Positions 29,907 to 39,429 of a stretch of 64,000 nt of DNA are shown one piece after another. Source of the stretch: Pseudomonadota bacterium (GTDB lineage: Bacteria; Pseudomonadota; Alphaproteobacteria; Rhodobacterales; Rhodobacteraceae); the NCBI GenBank assembly GCA_963205235.1, contig CAUJIP010000046.1, positions 1-64,000 of the forward strand, given 5' to 3'. The notes below the pieces were generated by a model that was not told where the DNA came from, did no database searches, and worked only from the letters and a program-made list of their open reading frames with translations. The position numbers and the translations under genes are program-made. Within the stretch, counting starts at the first letter, position 1. The number at the start of each line of letters is the position of its first letter.

Positions 29907-31520
29907 TCATTCGGCCACGCGATAGATGTCTTTCAGATACCAGTTGCCAAAGACGTTGTGGCTGGCATAGCCGCGGATATCGGCCTTCAGCATCCGGCTG
30001 GAGGTATAGTGATAGATCGGGATGATCGGCATGTCGGCGGCCAGCAGCTTTTCCGCCTCGGTATAGTTCGGCTGCGGATCGGCCATGGTCTTCGACTCAG
30101 CCATCAGCTTGTCATAGGCTTCCGACATATAGGCCACGTCGTTGAAGCCCGAAGACGAGGTGAACAGGTCCAAAAAGGTCGACGCCTCGTTATAGTCACC
30201 GCACCAGGCCGACCGCGCCAGTTCATAGGTGCGTTCATGCATGATGTCGGAATGGACCTTCCATTCCATGTTGTTCAGCGTCAGCTCGACCCCGATGGCC
30301 TTGTAGAATTGCTGCACCGCGATGGCGATCTTCTTGTGCCCTTCGTCGGTGTTGTAGTTCAGCGTCAGCTTCAGGGGATTGTCCGGGCCATAGCCCGCCT
30401 CGGCCAGCAGGGCCTTGGCCTTTTCGTTCCGCTCTTCCTGCGTCCAGGTCGCATAGTCGACTTCTGGCACGGTGAACCCAGCCATGGCCGCCGGGGTCAG
30501 GGTATAGGCCGGGATCTGGCCCGATTGCAGGATCTTGTCGGTGATGATGTTGCGATCAACTGCATAGGACAGGGCCAGACGAACGCGCGGGTCCTTCAGC
30601 GCCTCGGGGCCTTTCTCGGCATCCATGTTCATCAGGTAGTAATAGGTGCAGGCACGCGGCGCGCTGAATGCTTCATCGGGCCGGTCCGCAGAAAGCTGAG
30701 GATACATGCCCGACGGGATCGCCACATTGTCCAGCTCGCCCGCGTCATAGCGCGTCAGCGCGATGGAGTTGTCATTGATCGTCAGGAACACGCCCGTTTC
30801 AAGCACGGTCGCCGCATCGTTCCAGTAATTGTGGTTGCGGCTGACGACGACTTTTTCCCCCGGCTTGTGTTCGCTCAGCACATAGGCGCCGTTGCCGACC
30901 AGATTGCCCGGATCAGTCCATTTCGCCCCGAAGGCGTCGATGGTGGCCTTGTGGACCGGCAAAAGCGCCGAATGCACCGTCATCTTCACGAAGTAGGGCA
31001 AGGGCTGGGCCAGTTTGACCTCAAGCGTCAGGTCATCGACCGCCTTGACGCCCAGATCGGTCGGGGGCTTTTCCCCGGCAATGACCGCCGTCGCATTCTC
31101 GATCTGCGCCAGCTCCGCATACCAGGCATAGGACGAGGCGGTGGCCGGGTCCGCCAGCCGCTGCCAGGCATAGACATAATCCCCCGCCGTCACCGGATCG
31201 CCGTTCGACCACTTGGACTCGGGCCGCAGATGGAAAGTATAGGTCAACTTGTCGTCGCTGACCGTGTAATCCAAGGCCCCGGCGGGGATAAGATCACCAT
31301 TGTCCGCCTCGGTATAAAGCCCTTCGAACAACTGCCGCGCGACATCGCTGTCCTCGACCGACTCGATCAACTGCGGGTCCAGCGTCGCCGTCGCATCCAG
31401 AAGCCAGAACGAAAAGCTCTGGTTTTCCGCAAGCGTATCGGCCGGATCGACCGTGGCGGCAAAGGCCGCGCCTGCGATGGTTGTGGACAGCAGCGTCGCA
31501 AGAAGCAGGTGTCGGGTCAT
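29907..31520 (-). CDS. Oligopeptide ABC transporter substrate-binding protein (OppA-like)
   Basis: Signal peptide MTRHLLLATLLSTTIAGAAFA; SBP_bac_5 body, C-term NVFGNWYLKDIYRVAE. Confidence 0.93.
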   Translation of the reverse strand: MTRHLLLATLLSTTIAGAAFAATVDPADTLAENQSFSFWLLDATATLDPQLIESVEDSDVARQLFEGLYTEADNGDLIPAGALDYTVSDDKLTYTFHLRPESKWSNGDPVTAGDYVYAWQRLADPATASSYAWYAELAQIENATAVIAGEKPPTDLGVKAVDDLTLEVKLAQPLPYFVKMTVHSALLPVHKATIDAFGAKWTDPGNLVGNGAYVLSEHKPGEKVVVSRNHNYWNDAATVLETGVFLTINDNSIALTRYDAGELDNVAIPSGMYPQLSADRPDEAFSAPRACTYYYLMNMDAEKGPEALKDPRVRLALSYAVDRNIITDKILQSGQIPAYTLTPAAMAGFTVPEVDYATWTQEERNEKAKALLAEAGYGPDNPLKLTLNYNTDEGHKKIAIAVQQFYKAIGVELTLNNMEWKVHSDIMHERTYELARSAWCGDYNEASTFLDLFTSSSGFNDVAYMSEAYDKLMAESKTMADPQPNYTEAEKLLAADMPIIPIYHYTSSRMLKADIRGYASHNVFGNWYLKDIYRVAE

Positions 31521-31786
31521 CAGGGTCCTCCTGGGATTTGGGCCAGCTCCGGGCATGGCGTGATCGCTTCAGACTAGACCCGGATTTCAGCCTGTCCAGC
31601 CAATCTCGTTCGGTTGGCGTGACGTCGTTTCGTCAAACTGCCAGTCCCACCCTGCGAAATGCCCGACACATCAGACAATGCGCAACCGTTCATGGCAATC
31701 TGCCACTGCCACAGCATCGGCTTAGCAGGAAAACCCGGCCTGCCGAAGTCATGCGCCCAACCTGTCGATGGGCCGAAGGCGATGGC

Positions 31787-33097
31787 TTACACCGGGGTCG
31801 CCCCGGTAGAGGACGAAGCCTCGCGTTGCAGAACAGCCGCGAAGAACCCGTCGGTATCGTGGCGCGCAGGGGTCAGCGACAGGAAATCGGGGTGGTCCGA
31901 AGTCGTCACGTGTGCCGCGACCCTTTGCAGCGGTACGACCGAAAAGCCCGGGTTCGCAGCAAGAAACGCCGCCACTTGCGCCTCGTTCTCCTCGACCAGC
32001 ATCGAGCAGGTCGCATAGACAAGCCTACCGCCCGGCTTTACCAGGCGCGCCGCACTTGCCAGGATCCGGGCCTGCAGGGCCACAAGGGTCTGCAGCCCCA
32101 GTTCCGGCGCACGCCAACGGGCGTCGGGATTGCGTCTCCAGGTGCCCGTGCCGCTGCAGGGCGCATCGACCAGCACGCGATCAAACCCGCCCTTGTGGCG
32201 CTTGATCCAGCGGTCCGTTTCACTGGCCAGAACCCGGGTCTCGGCATTGTGCAGCCCCGCGCGACGCAACCGTTCGGCACAGCGCTTCAGCCGGGCCTCG
32301 TTCACGTCGCAGGCGATGATGTGCCCCTTGTTCAGCATCTGCGCCGCGATGGCCAAGGTCTTGCCGCCCGCTCCCGCGCAGAAATCGACCACGCGCTCGC
32401 CGGGCCGGGCATCGACCAGAAGCGCCACCATCTGCGAGCCTTCGTCCTGAATCTCGATCTCGCCCGTCTTCAGACCCGGCAACCGCGCCAGGGAAAGCCG
32501 TTCGCGGATCCGGATGCCCTGCGGCGCAAGCCTGGTCGCCTCGGCCCGAAGACCAAGGTCCTTCAATCCGCGCAGCACGGTCGGCCGCGTCGATCTCATC
32601 GGATTGACCCGCAGGTCCAGCGGCGCCGGCGAAAGGGTCGCCGCCATCTCGGTCGCGAATGCCGCCCCAAAGCGCTGACGAAGCGGGCCAACCGCCCAAT
32701 CGGGACATTCCAGACGCAGCTCTTCCGCCATGTCGGGATGATCGATCCCGGAACCGCGCAATTGCCGCACCAGCGCAAGCTCCGCCTCGCTCAGCGCCTT
32801 CGCCCCGGCGAAAAGCCGTTTCATCTGGACCGCGCCCTGCCCCTCGGCCAGGGCCAGCCAGGCCAGCAGACGGTTGCGGGGCGTGTCGGGGCTTGCCAGC
32901 CGTTCCAGCCACCAACCCAGCCGGGCCCGATGCCGAAGCAGCGCATGAAGCAGGTCAAGCACCGCCCCCTGATCCCTTTCGCCAAAAGGCCGACGGCTTC
33001 GGAAAAAGGCCGATACGACGGCATCCGCCGGGCGCGCGGCACTTTCGACTTCACTCAAAAGATCAAGTGTCGCTTGCGCGCTTATGGCTGAGATCAC
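31787..33097 (-). CDS. RsmB/NOP-family RNA (cytosine-5) methyltransferase
   Basis: VVDFCAGAGGKTLAIAAQM, VDAPCSGTGTWRRNPDARW, YATCSMLVEENEAQV. Confidence 0.92.
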   Translation of the reverse strand: MISAISAQATLDLLSEVESAARPADAVVSAFFRSRRPFGERDQGAVLDLLHALLRHRARLGWWLERLASPDTPRNRLLAWLALAEGQGAVQMKRLFAGAKALSEAELALVRQLRGSGIDHPDMAEELRLECPDWAVGPLRQRFGAAFATEMAATLSPAPLDLRVNPMRSTRPTVLRGLKDLGLRAEATRLAPQGIRIRERLSLARLPGLKTGEIEIQDEGSQMVALLVDARPGERVVDFCAGAGGKTLAIAAQMLNKGHIIACDVNEARLKRCAERLRRAGLHNAETRVLASETDRWIKRHKGGFDRVLVDAPCSGTGTWRRNPDARWRAPELGLQTLVALQARILASAARLVKPGGRLVYATCSMLVEENEAQVAAFLAANPGFSVVPLQRVAAHVTTSDHPDFLSLTPARHDTDGFFAAVLQREASSSTGATPV

Positions 33098-33332
33098 GAT
33101 CAGACAGTCAGGTTAGGGATGTTAAGCGGCACCGTCGCAAAGGGTCCAGTCCCTGCCTGCACCATCAGGCCAGTCACCGAAAGCCTTGCGACACAGGTCA
33201 CGTCTTTACCCAGAACCCCCGCCCTTGCCAACCGGCATTCACAGGTTCAACCGTCGTGCCGGGACTGGTGGGTGATGTCGAAATCCAACGCCGGAACCTT
33301 CCGGATGTCATCGACCGTCATCTGCGGAAAAC

Positions 33333-33409
33333 TGGTGGCGAGGGGGGGACTCGAACCCCCGACCCTGCGATTATGAGTCGCATGCTCTAACCAACTGAGC
33401 TACCTAGCC
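33333..33409 (-). tRNA. tRNA with CAU anticodon (elongator Met or Ile2)
   Basis: 77 nt GGCTAGGTAGCTCAGTTGGTTAGAGCATGCGACTCATAATCGCAGGGTCGGGGGTTCGAGTCCCCCCCTCGCCACCA; cloverleaf arms and encoded CCA present. Confidence 0.95.
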
Positions 33410-33630
33410 ACTGCGGCGCGGATTAAGGGTGCAGGCGGGCAAGGTCAAGGGTGAATCGCAGGCTTTCGTCGGGGCCGGGTTCGGGCCGCTCATCGCGCCC
33501 TTCGTTCGCTCTTTGCTGCGGCACGGTCCGCCGGGGCCGTTCCATCCCGGATCGCCGCCCACGTTTGCCGATCCACCGAAAGACTAGGCCCCGAAAGCGA
33601 AAAGCGCGCGCAAGAGAGCGATGAGCGCCC

Positions 33631-35631
33631 CTAATGCGCCACCCTTGGTCGGCCCGAGGCGGTGACCGTCACCTTGGCCTCGATGAACATCTGACGGCCC
33701 TCGATCTCGACCTCACGCACATCGCGGTCGACCGTCAGGCGCAGGTCGACTGCCCCCGCCTCCCGCGCGCGGGACGAGGCTTCCCCGGTCAACGCCGCCT
33801 CCAGCGCCGCAAGGGCGGCCTCGGACGAGGTAAAGCTTTCGATCCCGCTGGCCAGATGCGCCACGAACCGCCCCTCGGCGGGCGAAGATACCGTGCCTGT
33901 CACCCTTTGGCTGACCTGCCCCGCCACCGCGCCAATCGCATTCGCGACCCCGGCATGTTCGGGCAGGATCATCGGGCAATGCAGCCGCTCACCCACCGCG
34001 CCGTAATAGGACGGCGCACTGGCGCCCAACCCGATCACCGGCACGCCCAGCTTGACGCTTACCTCGACGACGCCGCGATGCTGCGCCAGTCCGGCCTTGG
34101 CCAGCCGATGCTGCGCCAGCGCCTGGGGTATCTCGCCCGCAAAGCCGACATCTTCACCGAAGGCGGCTTCCAGCAGGCAATCCACCGTCTGCTGCGTCAA
34201 CTGGTCAACGACCCCCTGCGCAAAGACCTGCGGCCCGGTGGCGAACCTTTCGCCCGCGCCCGTCCGCCGCTTGGCGATCAGCCGCAGCGCCTTTTCCGCC
34301 GCTTCCCCGTCCCAGCTGTCCAACCGCCCCAGGACGTGGCTTGCATCCGACGGCGTGACCCCGGAGATCATCACCAGCCCGCGCGCCACCAGCCGTTCCA
34401 GCGCTGCCACTTCCAGTCGTGAGGTCAGCGCAGCGGCCATTGGCATGGGCTCGGTGATCCGGTCCAGCACCGCAATGTCGCGCGCATTCAACCCGCCCCG
34501 CTGGCCTGCCATCGGCACGACGAAACGCCCGTCCATTTCCCCGGCGGTTTCCGAAGACAACCACCGATCCAGCGCAGCATGCACCATCGGCCCATGCGTC
34601 ACCGCCAAAAGCGACACCGGGATCAACCGGCGCGGCCCAAGCCGCAAGCCACCCGTCAGCCCCTCGGTCACCAGATGCACTTCACTGTCACCGCCAAGGC
34701 CCGTGGTCCGCATCGCCACCGCCTCGACCATGGTGCGGAACCCACCGACGCGCGCGCCTTCGGGGTCAATCTCGGGCAAACCGCCGCGCAGCAGGGCCAC
34801 ATCGGTCGTCGTCCCGCCGATATCGCTGACCAGCGCATCCGACGCCCCCGTCAGCCAGCGCGCGCCGACGATGCTGGCGGCAGGGCCAGAGAGGATTGTC
34901 TCGATCGGACGCTCCCGCACCATGGCCGCCGAAATCAGCGCACCGTCACCGCGCACGACCATCAAAGGCGCATGGATGCCCACCGCCTCAAGATGCCGTT
35001 CGCAGGCTGCAACCAACCGGTCGATCATCCCGATCAGCCGCGCGTTCAACACAGCCGTCAGCGCCCGCTTCGGACCGTTCAGATTGGCGGAAAGTTCATG
35101 GCTGCAAGTGACGGGCCGACCAGTGACACGCCGGATCAGATCGCGCGCCGCCACTTCATGCGCCGGGTTCCGCGTCGCAAAGCTGGACGCCACCGCAAAG
35201 CCCGACACCTGATCCCCCAGATCGCGGAGCGCGCGTTCCAACCCGGCAAGGTCAAGCGCCGCAGCCTCGGTTCCGGCATGGGTGTGACCGCCCGTCAAGG
35301 TCACCACCGGATCGCCCTTCAAGGCCTCGGTCAGGTTTGCCCGCGCCAGATCGCCCGCGTCAAAGCCGATGAAGACCAGCGCCACCCGCGCGCCCTGCCC
35401 TTCCACCAGCGCATTGGTGGCCAGCGTCGTCGACAGCGACACCAGCGCCACGTCCGAAGCCTTGACCCCCGCCGCCGCAATCGCCGCATCGACCGCCTCG
35501 CCAATCCCGACGGCAAGGTCATGGCGGCTGGTCAGCGCCTTTGCCTTGCCCAGGACAAGGTTCGCTGCCTCATCCAGGATCACGGCATCCGTATAGGTGC
35601 CACCCGTATCGACGCCCAGAAAATAGGCCAT
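33631..35631 (-). CDS. Hydantoinase/oxoprolinase family protein, HyuA-type subunit
   Basis: MAYFLGVDTGGTYTDAVILDE, SDIGGTTTDVALLRGG, FSGPAAS-type (LSGPAASIVGA). Confidence 0.88.
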   Translation of the reverse strand: MAYFLGVDTGGTYTDAVILDEAANLVLGKAKALTSRHDLAVGIGEAVDAAIAAAGVKASDVALVSLSTTLATNALVEGQGARVALVFIGFDAGDLARANLTEALKGDPVVTLTGGHTHAGTEAAALDLAGLERALRDLGDQVSGFAVASSFATRNPAHEVAARDLIRRVTGRPVTCSHELSANLNGPKRALTAVLNARLIGMIDRLVAACERHLEAVGIHAPLMVVRGDGALISAAMVRERPIETILSGPAASIVGARWLTGASDALVSDIGGTTTDVALLRGGLPEIDPEGARVGGFRTMVEAVAMRTTGLGGDSEVHLVTEGLTGGLRLGPRRLIPVSLLAVTHGPMVHAALDRWLSSETAGEMDGRFVVPMAGQRGGLNARDIAVLDRITEPMPMAAALTSRLEVAALERLVARGLVMISGVTPSDASHVLGRLDSWDGEAAEKALRLIAKRRTGAGERFATGPQVFAQGVVDQLTQQTVDCLLEAAFGEDVGFAGEIPQALAQHRLAKAGLAQHRGVVEVSVKLGVPVIGLGASAPSYYGAVGERLHCPMILPEHAGVANAIGAVAGQVSQRVTGTVSSPAEGRFVAHLASGIESFTSSEAALAALEAALTGEASSRAREAGAVDLRLTVDRDVREVEIEGRQMFIEAKVTVTASGRPRVAH

Positions 35632-35719
35632 GCTGCCCCCCAGTCCCTGCCTCAGTCCCCGCTTTGGTCCTTTGGGCAGCTAGTGCAGGATCACCCTCCT
35701 GTCACCCCCGGAAGCGACA

Positions 35720-36964
35720 TCATTCCCGTCGGCGACGGCGATGGGCGGGGGGAAGCTTCAGCATCTCGCGGTACTTGGCGACAGTGCGGCGTGCCAGCGG
35801 TGTGCCCCCATCCGCCAGACGCGCCGCCAGCGCTTCGTCCGACAGGGGCGCGCGCGGGTCCTCGGCGGCGATCAACCGCGCCAGCCGCTCGCGCAGCGCC
35901 GCCGCCGAAAGCCCGCCTTCGCGCGGGGCTTGCGTGAACAGCGCCCGCAGCCACCATGTCCCGCGCGGGGTGTCGACCGAAGCCCCGGCGATGACCCGGC
36001 TGACCGTGCTTTCATTCAAGCCAAGCGCTTCGGCCACCTCGGCCATCGTCATCGGTTGCAGCGCCGCCGCCCCAAGCTCCAGCGCCTCGGACTGGCGGGT
36101 CAGAACCTCTTGCGCGACAGAAAGCAGGGTAGAGTTGCGGCCCTCGATCATCTTGACCATGGACCGCGCCGCGGAAAAACCCTTGCCCCGCCCCGGTGCC
36201 ACAGAAACCGCAGGCAGGGCCGAGCGGTTCAGCGCGATGGTCCAGCCATTCGCGGATTTTTCGGCAATCAGATCGGGTTCCCGGATCGGTGCCGCCAGCA
36301 CTTCGAACCGTGCGCCCGGCTTTGGATCATAGCTGCGCAGCCGCCCAAGAATGGTCCGCACCTCGGCAGCACTTGCGCCAATCTCACGGGAAAGCCGGTC
36401 GATGTCGCCCCGCGCCAACAACTCCAGCCGGTCAAGCACGCCTTCCATCACCCAGCAGAATTCTTCGGCATCCCGCGCCTGCAACCGCAGGCATTCCGCC
36501 AGATTGCGGGCAAACAGGCCCGAAGGCTCGGCGCGTTCCTGCAACCGTATCAGCATGGCTTCGGTCGCAGCCAGATTTGCCCCGGCCTCGCGCGCGATGT
36601 CCTGCAGGGGGCGGCCCAGCCAGCCCGTCGGCTCCAGCGCGCCAATCAATGCCTCGACGATCCGGGCCTCCTTGGCGTCAAGGTCCATCGCCGCAACCAT
36701 GTCCAAAAGATGTGCCACAAGACTTTGTGCGGCGGCCACCGGTTCGGACCGGTCACCCGCGTCGGCAAAAGCCGCCTTCCAACGCGGCAGCCAGTCCTGC
36801 ACCGGCGGTCGTGTCAGAACAAGCTGAGGGTTCTCGGCTGCCATCTCCTCCAGTTGCTTGGTCAGGCTTTCGGCATCGGCGCGCAGAATCCCGATCGAGG
36901 TCAAAAGCCCCGTCGTCAGCGCCATCCGCTGCGTCTGCTGTACCGTGACCCGGCTTCGCGCCAT
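35720..36964 (-). CDS. rpoN: RNA polymerase sigma-54 factor
   Basis: Region I QQTQRMALTTGLLTSIGILRADAESLTKQLEEMAAENPQLVL; RpoN box ARRTVAKYREML; HTH LNESTVSRVIAG. Confidence 0.92.
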   Translation of the reverse strand: MARSRVTVQQTQRMALTTGLLTSIGILRADAESLTKQLEEMAAENPQLVLTRPPVQDWLPRWKAAFADAGDRSEPVAAAQSLVAHLLDMVAAMDLDAKEARIVEALIGALEPTGWLGRPLQDIAREAGANLAATEAMLIRLQERAEPSGLFARNLAECLRLQARDAEEFCWVMEGVLDRLELLARGDIDRLSREIGASAAEVRTILGRLRSYDPKPGARFEVLAAPIREPDLIAEKSANGWTIALNRSALPAVSVAPGRGKGFSAARSMVKMIEGRNSTLLSVAQEVLTRQSEALELGAAALQPMTMAEVAEALGLNESTVSRVIAGASVDTPRGTWWLRALFTQAPREGGLSAAALRERLARLIAAEDPRAPLSDEALAARLADGGTPLARRTVAKYREMLKLPPAHRRRRRE

Positions 36965-37070
36965 CCGACCCTGTTCCCCTGGCTTTCCCGGGAATGGTTT
37001 CCACGAAGCATCCGCTTGCGCAAGTCTTGGTCGACACACCCGACATCAGCCCAAGGCCACACTGGGCAGG

Positions 37071-38738
37071 TCAGGCAAAGACCCCCTCGCAATACCACCG
37101 GTCGGCTACCGCCCCGCCTTGGCCATAGAACAGCCAAAGCCGCATGCCCCCCTCTGCCTCGACCCGCCAGTAATCCCGCATCCCGCCGCGCCAGTCGGGG
37201 TCCTCGAACCACCACTCCGGCTGCAACCGTTCCGGCCCTGCGGCCATCCGCACCGCGAACTCACGCCGCCGCCAGCGGAACCGGGCGGGGATTTCGGGGG
37301 TTTCGGGGGCCTCGACCGGCTCGGGGCGGAACATGATCAGCGGGCGGGGGCCGGGTGGCGCGGGCCAGGGGCCGTCATGCGGCTGGCTCCAGGCCGCCAT
37401 CACCACCTGCGCCGCCTTGGCCGGCACATGGCTTTCCGCCGGATGCAACCGCAAGACCGCCTCGGTTCCCAGCCGCGCGCCCAGCCGCCCGATCAGATCG
37501 TCAACCGCCTGCGACGAGACCGGCTTTGCGCGCCCCATCGCCCGTTCCGTCACCTCGATCTGCCCGCGATGCTGCAGCGCGCTGACCGCTTCGGTGGCCA
37601 TTGCCTCCAGCCGCAGACAGTCGATGCCGAAGCCCGCGTCGATCTGGTCCAGCTTCAGATGCAGCAGCGGACGGATCCGGTCCGGACTGTCTGCCGCCCG
37701 CGCAAGGCCCACCTCGACCGCCGCCACTCCGCCATCGGCGCGGAACGCCTGCAACGCCACCCGCCGCACCCCCCGCCCCTTGGCGCGCAGCTTGTCGCAA
37801 AAGGGCGGCAAGAGCCGGTCCAGCGCCGCCTCGACGTCCGAGCGCAGCCCGATCGGGTCGGGCAAGGTCAGCCGCACCGCGAAATGCATCGGCGGACGCG
37901 CGGGGCTGACCGGTTCCGGCTCCATCCCCAGCGCCTGATCCAGCCGCTTCAGCACATCCGCGCCAAAGCGTCGGGCCAGCGCCGCCCGCGGCAATCCCAT
38001 GATTTCGCCCACCCGGCGCAGACCCAGCCGCATCAGCCGTTCGACCACATCCGGGGCCAGCCGCAGCGCCGCCAGCGGCAGGTCTGACAGCGCCTCATAG
38101 GGCCGCCCCGACGGGGCGATCACCGCCGCCTCGGCCCCGCGCATGGGCACCGGACGCGGTGTCGCTCCACCCCGCTCCCAGCCCCGGCGCTTGGCCGCCC
38201 GCGACCGCGTCGCCCGCGCCTCCTGGTCAATCGCATCGCCCGACCGCACCGGCGCCACCCCAGTCCTGGCATAGCGCGCCAGGGCCCAGGCCGCCCCCGG
38301 CGTATCGGCAATCGCCGCGCGCAGGGTCAGCCCCAACCCTTCGCAATCCTCCGCCACCCGCGCCAGCACCGCCTCTTCCCCGCCGAAAAGATGCGCCGAT
38401 CCGCTCAGGTCGATCATCAGCCCAGCCGGAGGTTCCTCGGCGACCCAGGGCGAAAACCGGCCCGCCCAGCGCCGCAATGTCATCAGAAACTGCGCCTCGC
38501 CCGGCGGATCGGCGGCAACGGTCAGAAGCCCCGGACAGATCGCCGTGGCGTCCCGCAAGGGCTGGCCCAGCGCCAGACCCAGACCCTCGGCCTCGAGCGA
38601 CAGCGACACCAGCACCTGCGCGCCGTTCCTGTCCCCCACCACCGCCAAAGGCGCAGGCAAGGCATCGCCGCGCCGCCGCTGCACCCGTTCAGCCGCCAAC
38701 CGTGGAAACCAGATCGAAAGGATGCGCTTTCCCGCCAT
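37071..38738 (-). CDS. imuB: Y-family DNA polymerase-like protein ImuB
   Basis: RILSIWFPRLAAERVQRR, MIDLSGSAHLFGGEEAVLARV, LPLAALRLAPDVVERLMRLGLRRVGEIMGLPRAALARRFG. Confidence 0.88.
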   Translation of the reverse strand: MAGKRILSIWFPRLAAERVQRRRGDALPAPLAVVGDRNGAQVLVSLSLEAEGLGLALGQPLRDATAICPGLLTVAADPPGEAQFLMTLRRWAGRFSPWVAEEPPAGLMIDLSGSAHLFGGEEAVLARVAEDCEGLGLTLRAAIADTPGAAWALARYARTGVAPVRSGDAIDQEARATRSRAAKRRGWERGGATPRPVPMRGAEAAVIAPSGRPYEALSDLPLAALRLAPDVVERLMRLGLRRVGEIMGLPRAALARRFGADVLKRLDQALGMEPEPVSPARPPMHFAVRLTLPDPIGLRSDVEAALDRLLPPFCDKLRAKGRGVRRVALQAFRADGGVAAVEVGLARAADSPDRIRPLLHLKLDQIDAGFGIDCLRLEAMATEAVSALQHRGQIEVTERAMGRAKPVSSQAVDDLIGRLGARLGTEAVLRLHPAESHVPAKAAQVVMAAWSQPHDGPWPAPPGPRPLIMFRPEPVEAPETPEIPARFRWRRREFAVRMAAGPERLQPEWWFEDPDWRGGMRDYWRVEAEGGMRLWLFYGQGGAVADRWYCEGVFA

Positions 38739-38762
38739 GCTTTCCGGCCATGCGTTCCAAAT

Positions 38763-38777
38763 GTTCCTCTTATGTTC
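38763..38777 (-). promoter_or_regulatory. LexA box (alphaproteobacterial GTTC-N7-GTTC)
   Basis: GTTCCTCTTATGTTC, 25 nt upstream of the imuB start codon. Confidence 0.85.
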
Positions 38778-38915
38778 ACGTCATGCCATCCCCGCCCCAC
38801 CCTGTCGAGTCCCTCATCACAGCAGATGACATCTGCGTGAGAGCACAACTCCAAGGCTACCGCGACCGAATGTCGCGCCTATAGTGGCCAAAGCCAAACC
38901 TCAGGGAGCCAAACA

Positions 38916-39362
38916 ATGAAATTCGCCAAAGCCTTGCTGATCAGTGCCGTCCTCGCCTCCGGGGTCGCTTATGCCGAAGAGATGGAGCCGACCGACCCCG
39001 CCGCCATCGCCCGCGAGGAACTGATGGGTACCATCGGCAAGAACATCGGCATCGTCGGCGACATGGCCGGAGGCAAGACCGCCTATGACGCCGCCGCCGC
39101 CGAAGCAGCCAAGGCAGCACTGGTCGAAGCTACGGCCAAGATCGAAGCAACCTTCATGGATCAGGGCGCTGCAGACCCGGCTTCCGCCGCAAAACCCGAA
39201 ATCTGGGCAAACTGGGATGACTTCCTGGTCAAGGCCAAAGCCGCCAGCGACGCCGCAGGCGCGCTTGACGTCTCCTCTGCCGAAGCTATCGGCGCGGGCA
39301 TGGGTGCCCTTGGCGGGGCCTGCAAGGACTGCCACACCACCTACCGCATGGCCAAGGAATAA
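38916..39362 (+). CDS. Periplasmic cytochrome c (c'/c556-like)
   Basis: Signal peptide MKFAKALLISAVLASGVAYA; C-terminal heme motif CKDCH followed by TTYRMAKE. Confidence 0.87.
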   Translation: MKFAKALLISAVLASGVAYAEEMEPTDPAAIAREELMGTIGKNIGIVGDMAGGKTAYDAAAAEAAKAALVEATAKIEATFMDQGAADPASAAKPEIWANWDDFLVKAKAASDAAGALDVSSAEAIGAGMGALGGACKDCHTTYRMAKE

Positions 39363-39392
39363 GCCTCGGGCCTAAAGTCCGGCCTTCCTATG

Positions 39393-39429
39393 GGCGTCTC
39401 CGTGACTTCACGGAGGCGCCCTTTTCGTT
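39393..39429 (+). terminator. Intrinsic terminator after cytochrome c gene
   Basis: GGGCGTCTCCGTGA-CT-TCACGGAGGCGCCC then TTTTCGTTT. Confidence 0.85.

Noticed and set aside
33241-33330. Short minus-strand ORF MTVDDIRKVPALDFDITHQSRHDG upstream of rsmB
   Set aside because: 24 codons, no convincing SD or promoter and no recognised family; not enough to call.
38522-38854. 110-aa minus ORF overlapping the start of imuB, considered as imuA
   Set aside because: Out-of-frame overlap with imuB, no RecA/SulA-like features; imuA appears absent.
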